NCBI GenBank assembly: GCA_015852425.1
Contig: JAAAIG010000769.1
Coordinates: 6,208 to 18,450, forward strand
Direction of reading: 5' to 3'
Length of the DNA: 12,243 bases
Origin: Gryganskiella cystojenkinii
Taxonomy: Eukaryota; Mortierellomycota; Mortierellomycetes; Mortierellales; Mortierellaceae
Of this stretch, positions 1 through 8,407 are shown piece after piece (position 1 is the first letter of the stretch; each line of letters opens with the position of its first letter). A program made the position numbers and the translations under genes. Under the pieces are notes generated by a model. The model searched no databases and was not told the origin of the DNA. It was given only the letters and a program-made list of their open reading frames with translations.

Positions 1-25
1 TTTTTTTTCTTTTTCTTTTGATAGA
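1..25 (+). other. possible 3' end of an upstream intron (pyrimidine tract plus AG)
   Basis: The window opens with a nearly pure T/C tract ending in GATAG, which looks like a polypyrimidine tract plus 3' splice acceptor (AG at 24-25). If it is an acceptor, the next bases are either 5' UTR or coding sequence: the frame of the ATG at 47 stays open back to base 26 and would add a short Ser-rich stretch. The first exon of the channel gene may therefore lie left of the window. A plain CT-rich promoter or UTR tract is the alternative. Confidence 0.35.
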
Positions 26-46
26 TCACCATCCTCTTCCTCCTAC

Positions 47-3000
47 ATGTCGAGTTTCAGTTCACGTCCGGATGTGATACTGGAGATACAACCAGATTCT
101 CGATCGCCTCGGTCACAGCAATCGACAAGTCGTCCTCTACTCTCCAATATCGACTCTCCTATGGACGATGAATGGGTTGAAGGAAGTGGTAGCGGCTCCA
201 ATGAGGAGGTCCACAGCAGAGGTGATGACAGCAGCGACAGTCGTCGAACAGAGTCGTATGTCCTTCTTGAAGAGCTGAGGAACGGTGATCATCTTGATCG
301 TGACAATCCGCCCCCAGTACTGTCTATCAGTAACGGTCACAGTCGCGTTCAGGACTATTACGACAATTTTCCAAAAGGTGAGTGAGCGAACACAATGGCA
401 CTGGTTGTGTTATTAGATCGATCTGAGCGCCACTATTTTGTTCTAGGAAGGTGTTGACTTTCGTTGCATTTTTGAAAACCTTTGTCATTAGCTGAGCAAT
501 GGTACTTCCGATGCGTCAAAAATAATAACGCTTCGAGTTCCACGAGCGAAGGTGACAAACGCATGGTCAAGGTTGCAGGTGCAGATGAGACCTGCATAAC
601 GGAGCTGCATACTGTCCAAAAGTAGCGTTTTACACCAATAGAATCAACATAATGGAGAATGGTGGCAATTTTATTCTGACTTTCTGCCGACTGTTATTTT
701 TCTTCATAGTACGACGCCCGCGGTGACAATCGAGACCTCCTGTTGTGAGATTAACGACGTAAGCTAGAGTAAATCTTTTTTGATGTCCAAAAAAAAGACC
801 CGGTACAAATCCCTTATGTATCATTACTAACTATCATGCCCACTCCTTGAATCTTTACGTTTACTGAATCGGACAGTGGCAGCATCGACCCGATTTTGGA
901 GGAGAAAAAAGGGAACCGTTGGAAGTCATCCTCTGCCTATCGTTCGACTCTGTCTTTATTGAGTATATGGAGAAACTGGTCATCACCATCGACACCAACA
1001 CAGCTTACATGAGCGCTGACTCGAGTCCCTCAATCCAAACTGAGGTAAGAATGGTGGGATTAGTCACAACGGAGACTGGCCTAATTGCATTTCAAAATGA
1101 GAATGATTCTCACCTTTTAACTTCTTTTCTACACCGCAAACGTATATAGATCATTCCCAAAGAGGCCTTGGTGTATTTGAGTAAGATCTCATCAGATATG
1201 ACTCTTCCAAATATGCTACGCCTTGGTTCTACATTGCTGACATTACCTTGTTCAATCTTTTTTCTAGACCGAAACATGTTACGAATCAAACTCCACATGA
1301 GAACCGATTTTCCCTCGCGCGTTAGTCTTGATATCCAAACGAAGGAGAACTCCTCTCGTATTAACGGACGTTTTATGCTGCACTATATCGAGTTGTCCAA
1401 AATAAGCATGAGGGAGTTAGGTATTATACGCGTTTTTGTACTATGACACTTGTGCCATGATATGATATTACTATTTGGAAGGCCGTCACTAATCATCGTA
1501 GAGCATTTGCACGATCATTAACAAACATGTAGACAAAACCTTCAATATTCATCAACCATACGTATGGTCGCTCGTCAGGGGAAGCCAGCAGCATGTGATT
1601 GACGATGGCACATTCTCAAAACCGATGCCTTGCAAAGCGAAAAAAATTGAAAAATTCGATGTTTCGGGAGACGGCCGGTACCTCGTCACACTTTCCTCAA
1701 CATCGCCTCAAAAGGATCAACTCATCGAGCTCTGGGACCTCGCTGCTATTATGACCGAATGTTCAGGAGACCAAAATAAGTCGGACGTTTGGCAACAAAG
1801 CGGCATGCCTTCTGTGCCTCAAGTGCCTGTCGCACAGACTGAGTTGTTGCGGTGGACGAACGAGGATATATCTTGTTTGAACTGGTCATTGTCCATATCT
1901 TTCAATGGATCTCAGATCGCAATCACCGCAGCGCGCATGGATGTAACCAAAAACTATAGCGACCACCACCGGGCCAAGATCTACAGTCATCATTACTCAA
2001 ATCAAAAAGGTCATGACCTCTTGCCATCCTCGAATCTCGGGACAACTCGCATGGAATACTTTTATGGTCTCGGCCAATTCTATGTTAAGCAGGCTAAAGA
2101 TCAACATCTAAAAGAGGAAACTTATTACGATCTGCTACGAGGACTCTATGGTCTCAAGCGAATGGCGCGAGACAAACTCAAAACTGTCAAGAGTCAGAGC
2201 GCCAAGGACGAGCTTTTTGTCGCAGTCGATTATGGGATCATCAGGATATTTGGTGTTTTTAGCACCTGGGAGGAACTATGGTCCATCAAGGATCCGAGTT
2301 TAACCCATCCAAGCGCATTCGCTCTTCAAGACAATCGACTTGTCTATATGAACTCTAACGCATTGGCTGTCGTCTGGAATATCGCTGCCCGTCGGTTTGT
2401 CTCTCGGTTTCCAATCGCTACCACAACCACCACTCGAGGTTCGAATGACGTCGTGATCACCAGCGGCCAGCCTCGATCTTCAAACGAGAGCACAATCACG
2501 CCGACCTCGATCATGTTTGCAAAAGGTGGTACCTTGGTTGTGACAGCAGATGGGACAACGGTAACATCTTTTTTCGCAGATTCTGGCTCAAAGCTGGCCA
2601 GTTATACCGCAATCTCGATCGAGTCGGTCTCTGCTGAAAGAAAAGACGATGGACTGATCCTGGTCTCTAACACAGAGATTGCTGGTGAGAATCCAAATTC
2701 CAGTTTGACAGTCAGTCTTTTGTTAGACCCTCTGGATATGACGATCGTTCGGACTTTATACACGCTGCCTGGCCTCCGACTTTTGCTTGATAACGGTGGC
2801 GCATTTGATGAGGACGGGCAATATGCATTCTCGGTAAACAAGGAGCGGCTCGATTGTGTCAAGCTCCTGGGAAGACAGACCGATACCAAGTGTGATGACG
2901 ACTGTACCAAGAACTCGAGAAACACTGTTTCCACGATCAACACAAAACCTGGATTGACCTTCCATGTCCGTGGCTTTGTCTTGGAGATCATTTCGACCTC

Positions 3001-6000
3001 TCAGGACAAACCCGATGAAAATGAGCCACGACTCGTGGAGCTGCCGATATTCTCAAAAGAGGCACCGAGTCTCCTTCAGATCAGTCCAACGTTTCTTCAC
3101 TTGATTATGGTTTCTGGCGACTTGGTTCTGGTTTGGGAGCTCCCCAAAACGTTCGAGGGAGATCTTGTCCTTCAAGTCGTTTGGTACGAACGCGACCGCA
3201 ACTGGACAGAGCCGGTATTTAAAGAGTGCGCGCATGGTCATCCGTTCCTGCGGGACCATGTCTCGGAACGACTATGCAAGGAAAACGCATTTACGGTCGA
3301 AATCGCAACCAAATTCAAGGGTGCAATTCCACATCTCCTCGAGCTCTTCCAGGCTGGCGAGGATGAATTCTATGACGATTGTCTTCGGTATTTTGGTCAA
3401 CATGTTAACACGTACCCCGCAGGAGAGGACTCGTCCACTGGGATCCTGGTTCAGTTCTGTGAAGCCTGGACAGACGAATCACGACACCAGTACACGCGAT
3501 TCCTTCACGCGTATTTCACCTCGCCTCATTGTCGATGGGTTCCCTTGACTAAGTATACACGCAGGACGAACCCACTGTCTATACTTCTCCGTCGAGCCAA
3601 GAAATCCCCTCGGATCGTGAGCCTATTCAAAATCATTCTTGAATATTGTTTTGATCGAGTCGAGAAAAAGAATGATCTTCGTTTTTTGAGCCCGATCACA
3701 CATTGTTTCCGCGAACTATTTGATCCAAAACACCCACATGAGGAACTGACTTCGACGGTCTTGCGGCGATTTGCCTATATACCCGCGAGACATCGACAAT
3801 TTGTCATCGACAACCATGTGGTAGCGAGGTCTCCCGACCTGAGAGAGCTTATCGGAAGAACAAAGTCCTTGCCACTGCACGAACATCGAGATCCAGTCTT
3901 GCAACTGGAGCGTAGATGGAGTGTGGAGCAGGATGTACATCGGGAGAGTTTTACCAAGGGTCTTTATGTAGCGACGTTTGGGATGCTCTGGCACGACAAG
4001 GGCAGTCCCAGTGAACCGACGGAGAGTTGCCGACCTGCAGGTCAGTTACCGTTGTTCACGTACTGGATCAAGGTGATTCCGTTCGTGATCGTGTACGCGA
4101 TGAACCCTTTTAGCAAGACAATCGTCAAGAGCCATGATTTTTCACTTGAGGATCTGGATCACCCAGCACTTTATGCTTTGATCAGATACAAATGGTAAGG
4201 CGGCCAAAAACATTTCGTCCGCACTCTATATCCTTTGTTGTTACTGACAGCTCTTCTTGCTTCTATTTTTTATCGGTCTTTTAGGAACCGACTGGGTTTC
4301 ATGTTCTGGTTCGTGCGATTCTTTTACCAATGCATCTACTATATCCTCGTCTTGCTTGCGGTATTTATGCAGGTGTACGACTATGAACATTATGCGCTCA
4401 CCTGGGTGTTTATCCTCATCACGTTGTTCGCCTGCTCGTTCCTGGTTCTCGAGGCTGTTCAAGTTTTGCACAATTGGAGGCGTTATGTCGAGTAGGTCTA
4501 GTTTTTTTCATTGTGCCTTTTGGAAACTTTGACTCTGATGCAAAATTCGATTACTAACTTCAACTTGGTTCATAACCTCTCTGTTTATTGAAGTAATATT
4601 GTGTACAATCTTGTCGATATCATCGTGTTCGCACTGCCGCTGGGCGGTAGTATCAATCAATTTCAAGCTCTCAAGTACCCCAATGATCCCGAAATCTACC
4701 CGCGAGGTCCCAACAATTGGTTCCTGAGTTACTCTGTCGTGTTTATCGCGTTGCACTTGGTAAGTGAAAAAAAATGGAGCATACCAGAAATGGCTTTATG
4801 TGCAGGTGTCATTCTTTGTGACTTGTCGCGGACTTTTTTAAAAAAAATCCTAACCCGCGCATGTTATGCGTCAAACCCTTGTTTTAGCTCTTTGAACTTA
4901 GAGTCAACAAGAGTGTGTGCCAGTTCGTGACGATCATTGTTCGTATCTTTGGACAGATTCAGATCTTCTTTATCATTTTCATGGCAGGAACATTAGCTTT
5001 CACGACTGCTATATTGCATCTCCTCCGTGGGTGCGTCCGACCACCCTGTATGGACCCGACGACCTTGTTCCCTAAGCAGTATTACCAGGCTCTAGCGACA
5101 ACTTATTTCTTCATGGTAACTGTTTTTTATGTGCTGGACAATACAATCAAGAAGAATGCCAACGCGTGAGCTCAATGAAGAAAATGATTAACACTGGGAA
5201 AATTTTCTCTTTTTCGTTCTTTATCTTAAAAATGGATAACCAGTCCGGAAAGTACGATTCCATCAGCGTAGAATTCACAGGCGACAATTACGCGTTTTAC
5301 ACTCTCATGATCATTTACCTGACATTTACGGTCATTCTCATGCTCAACGTTTTGATTGGTAAGCGTTCCATTCTTCTTCCCTTCATTTCAAATGTGGATT
5401 TTAACGTCCTCTGACCATTCACCTCTTTTTGTTTTTATAAATAGCCATAATCAACGACGCATTCAGTAAGGGTGACACGACGTGGCACCTGGTCTGGCTC
5501 CAGAATCAACTTGGAAATATCGAGGCCGTCGAGAATCTCTCGTACTACCTCCCAGGACTTCGTGAACATTACGATCTATTCCCACGAGAGATCTATTATG
5601 CGGCTACACCAGCGCGGAAAAAGGGTGTCGAGAATAAGTTGATCCTGCGAGAGAAGGAAGGGGCACTCAAGGTCGCGCAAGCTCTCCAAGGTTACAAACG
5701 AAACCATAAGAAGGGCAAGGGCGCATCGCTTACCGTCGCCATGGAGGAGGATGCACAGCAACAACTAAGTCGACATGCGTACGAGCCCAGTAGCGGATCG
5801 GAATTGTCTCAGCAACAGCCACTCTATTTGTTGCCGCCTACTGAAAGACAATCCAGGGTCGAGTTTACGCAAGGTCTTGGGCAGCAGCCAGCATCACCAC
5901 CACAACAGAGGTCATCACCACCTCAGTCAGTACAGCGGTTGAGGGAAAGAAATTCCAGCTTGTCGTTACGAAACCAAACTGGCAATCAAGGATCGTTGGA

Positions 6001-6157
6001 TGGAGGTCCTCCTTCCTCCTCAGAGATTGATCTCTTGGTCGAGGAAAAAGTCAGGGCGATCGTGGATGAGCGCATGAGAGTCACAGACGAAAACGTGCTC
6101 GCGCTAAGGGACCAGCTGGATATTATTACCGCGATACTCAATAGACTAGAAAGATGA
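47..6157 (+). CDS. TRP-like (polycystin/TRPV-type) six-helix ion channel with N-terminal beta-propeller region, 12 exons
   Basis: Reconstructed as join(47..377,492..621,710..758,877..1044,1150..1180,1268..1437,1502..4194,4285..4491,4594..4759,4888..5115,5244..5358,5445..6157): 5001 nt, 1666 residues, every junction GT-AG and in phase. The exon 6 donor (GTACTA at 1438) is the least certain; GTTTTT at 1432 also keeps frame. Residues 1-110 are Ser/Asp-rich and disordered. About 170-860 is WD40/beta-propeller-like, e.g. FDVSGDGRYLVTL then ELWDL near 345-374, and LVYMNSNALAVVWNI near 572. About 870-1120 is helical and could be a solenoid. A hydrophobic stretch lies at 1143-1163. The channel core follows: S1 about 1196-1220 (begins YKWNRLGF, like the KW before TRPV S1), S2 1228-1251, S3 1264-1280, S4 about 1301-1335, S5 1337-1361, pore loop around ATTYFFMSGKYDS (1385-1397), and S6 1408-1434 with NVLIAIINDAF. 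The tail is Gln/Ser/Pro-rich and ends in a coiled coil (about 1621-1666). Membrane cation conduction is inferred from fold; ion and stimulus are unknown. The start may lie upstream of the window. Confidence 0.88.
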
Positions 6158-6197
6158 AGACGAGGCGAACGACATCTAGCTTGTGTTTTTTTTGGTC

Positions 6198-6209
6198 ATA
6201 AATTTTATT
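6198..6209. terminator. overlapping poly(A)-signal candidates for two convergent genes
   Basis: In the 85-bp gap between convergent stop codons, the plus strand reads ATAAAT (6198-6203), 41 nt past the channel stop. The minus strand reads AATAAA (complement of 6204-6209), 34 nt past the first DUF4246 stop. The two hexamers abut in an AT palindrome-like block next to a T-rich run. Hexamer and spacing are typical of fungal 3' end formation; use by both genes is inferred. The two 3' UTRs probably overlap. Confidence 0.5.
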
Positions 6210-6242
6210 TCAGAAGAGCACGGAGGATGATTACGTCTTTAT

Positions 6243-7880
6243 CTAATGCTCGCAAAGAGAAAAGGGCCGTTCAAAAATGCTCCTGTTGGTCTCATCCACA
6301 AAAACCTTGCGCTCCATCATCAGTTGCGATCGATGCTCCAGAGCCTCGGACCGGTTCATGGGCCAGTCCATAAAGTCGACGACCCGATCCATTACTTCGG
6401 CTGGTAAGCGTTCCTCGATGATCTCCCATAACCCGAGGGACCTTGCCCAGTCCATCTGCTGCGGTGGGACGTGACTCGTAGATGGCCTCGGCATTTCTTG
6501 TGGATCGATCAAAAAAAACACCAGGATCTGGCGTTTCCCCGGTCTCGTTTTGTCATCGAGTTCAAACGGTTGGACCTGATGTTGATAAATATTTGGAAAA
6601 ACGATGCAACGATCCTCTTTGGTGACGATCCCATCCAAGGATTGGACCAAAGGTTGGCCATCGATGATTCCATACATGAGTTCAGCCCCCCGGGGGTCCT
6701 CATAACAGTAACCGCGGTTTCGAGCATTGATCCGGAAATTCAGTCGAGACTCGGTGATATTCTCGGTATGGTAATAGTAGATCCCAGTCGCGACAATATG
6801 TTCGTTTGCCATGCCCTCGACGTGCCAGGTACCGCCTGGGTAAGTTGGGTTCTCGGGCGAGAGCTCAATATTTGCCATTTTGACAATTACCTGTAGTTTT
6901 TGATCTCGGAGAGGAAACGGGGGTAATGTTGGGGGAGCCCTGAACTCTGGAATCTCATAACGAGGCACGAGATTATCCCACCATTCATTCCAGTCGTTAT
7001 TATCTTCTTCCTCATCCGGCCACTCAGGCTCTTCAGAACGGTCATACCAATGTGATTCGTCCGCGTTTAGTCGTGAGGTCTTGTCCCAAATGTAGAGCAT
7101 CTCGGCGAGGACCTGTTCAAACATGGGGATAAAGAGCTCGAGGATCCCTTCCAGGACCTGATACATTTCTGCATGTTCAACCGGGTGAAGGTTATTGATG
7201 TAGGAAAGAAACTTGGCTTGGCCTTCGTTTGAGATTTGAACGTCCGTGGGTAGCCATTGGTACTTTTTGGAAAAATAGCGCTCTTCATATCGACCCTGAT
7301 AGAAACCACGGTACTGGATGGGAGTTGAGGGTTTTTTGAGGGCGTCTAGGCCTGGAAAGGTGAGTTTGCTCCCATGTGGGAGGACGCGTGATCGACCAAT
7401 GACCAGAGGGTAGAGAGAGGGATGGATCAAGTTCAGGACTTGGTTGTTGGATCCGGGATGCCAATCTTTGTGATGGTCGGGAATGTTGACCAGTTTCTCT
7501 ACGCAGGTCAACAACCGTTGTTTTAGGCCTTCGGAAACAAGACCATCGGATCGACGGGTACCGTCGATAGCTGATTCGATCGGGTGCTGAATCCCCTGGT
7601 CGATTTGATCTTGTCGCTGCTTGGAGTACCATTCGAGTTCTTGAAAGATGAACCGGACGTGGACCTCTGTGAGTCGGTGATCGTTGGCAACGAGTTCTTG
7701 TTGCCATCGCTGGGCAATCAAGGGGTCTTTGAATTTTTCGAACCAAAGAGGTTTCTCACGGATGGCATTTGAGGCTGCACGCATGATCAATTCCGGGAGG
7801 AGGGTGATGGGAAAGCCGCCTTCGTGGTTGTGCCCTTTCCAAGGGTGCGGGAGTTGATTTTTTGGGTTTCTGGGAGTCAT
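6243..7880 (-). CDS. DUF4246 family protein, probable 2OG-Fe(II) oxygenase-like fold (paralogue 1)
   Basis: Intronless, 545 residues. I start at the ATG at 7880 because it is the first in-frame ATG after an upstream stop, has a CACC-ATG context, and aligns with MTP...LPHPW in the neighbouring paralogue. Family marks are LPHPW near the N-terminus, DWHPGSN and LIHPSLYP in the middle, and INNLHPVEHAEMYQVLE before the C-terminal domain. In that domain WHVEG (His353, Glu355), QHQVQPFEL (His434) and GKRQILVFFLIDP (Arg450) sit in the order and spacing of the metal-binding HxD/E...H triad and the 2-oxoglutarate-binding Arg of a double-stranded beta-helix oxygenase. That reading is mine and no substrate can be named. 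No signal peptide or membrane segment is evident, so it is probably cytosolic or nuclear. An acidic, Trp-rich insert at about 272-312 is not shared with the neighbour. The protein ends in Cys-Glu-His, as the paralogue does. Confidence 0.9.
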   Translation of the reverse strand: MTPRNPKNQLPHPWKGHNHEGGFPITLLPELIMRAASNAIREKPLWFEKFKDPLIAQRWQQELVANDHRLTEVHVRFIFQELEWYSKQRQDQIDQGIQHPIESAIDGTRRSDGLVSEGLKQRLLTCVEKLVNIPDHHKDWHPGSNNQVLNLIHPSLYPLVIGRSRVLPHGSKLTFPGLDALKKPSTPIQYRGFYQGRYEERYFSKKYQWLPTDVQISNEGQAKFLSYINNLHPVEHAEMYQVLEGILELFIPMFEQVLAEMLYIWDKTSRLNADESHWYDRSEEPEWPDEEEDNNDWNEWWDNLVPRYEIPEFRAPPTLPPFPLRDQKLQVIVKMANIELSPENPTYPGGTWHVEGMANEHIVATGIYYYHTENITESRLNFRINARNRGYCYEDPRGAELMYGIIDGQPLVQSLDGIVTKEDRCIVFPNIYQHQVQPFELDDKTRPGKRQILVFFLIDPQEMPRPSTSHVPPQQMDWARSLGLWEIIEERLPAEVMDRVVDFMDWPMNRSEALEHRSQLMMERKVFVDETNRSIFERPFSLCEH

Positions 7881-8407
7881 GGTGGTGGGGAGGTTTTGGC
7901 GACCCTGGAGCAAGTTCGGATCGGATGACCTTGCGATGGCTGATTCTGTGTTTGAGTTGGTAAAGACGACTTGGAAGAGAAGTAAGAACCAAACAAAAAA
8001 TAAATAAAAAAGAAACTAAGGAATGAATGATCAGGCAAAAAAAAAAAAAAGGAAAGTAATGAGCCAAATGCGTTGGTGACGCCCCAACCTTGAACCGCAG
8101 CATGATAGCAAGCCAAAGCATTTTGCCACCAAAAATTAGATTTTTTTTTTTTTTTTTGCATCTGTGAGGTTGAAAAAATCAGCCTTCAAAAAAGACAACG
8201 AGAACTAATGGTTAGACAGTAATGAGCGAGAATGAATGTTTTAAAAACAACACGAAATGGAATGAATGAGTAGAAAACAAAACTAATTGAGATTTTCCGA
8301 ACAACCCTTTCTCCGGGTGTTACAAAAAAAACAGGACATGCTCGGAGCGAATAAAGGTTGTGAAGGACAAGTTTAATACGAGGACTTTTTCTTCCCTCTC
8401 GACATTT
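7881..8407 (-). promoter_or_regulatory. intergenic region: 3' UTR of paralogue 2 and promoter/5' UTR of paralogue 1, with poly(dA:dT) tracts
   Basis: These 527 bp separate the tandem DUF4246 genes and hold no gene I can support. Two homopolymer tracts stand out: A14 at 8037-8050 and T17 at 8141-8157. Such poly(dA:dT) runs are common nucleosome-excluding elements in fungal promoters, and both lie 150-280 bp upstream of the paralogue 1 start. The sequence just upstream of that start is CT-rich on the coding strand. The frame of the gene extends back to a TAG near 8018 without another ATG, so this is read as 5' UTR. No clear TATA box was found. Confidence 0.5.
8372..8377 (-). terminator. candidate poly(A) signal ATTAAA for DUF4246 paralogue 2
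   Basis: The minus strand reads ATTAAA, the commonest variant of AATAAA, 30 nt past the stop codon. No perfect AATAAA occurs on that strand in the next 100 nt. Function is inferred from hexamer and spacing only. Confidence 0.4.

Noticed and set aside
5116..5169. Continuation of exon 10 past the donor at 5116, which would add VTVFYVLDNTIKKNANA.
   Set aside because: It ends in a stop before S6. Splicing at GTAACT to the acceptor at 5243 restores the pore-S6 sequence in phase, so this is intron.
7285..7746. Several 60-150 codon frames inside the DUF4246 genes on both strands.
   Set aside because: All overlap strong conserved coding sequence in another frame and lack motifs.
8037..8157. The A14 and T17 tracts as a retrotransposon poly(A) tail or hairpin.
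   Set aside because: No target-site duplication, reverse transcriptase or element body is visible. Simple promoter homopolymers explain them.
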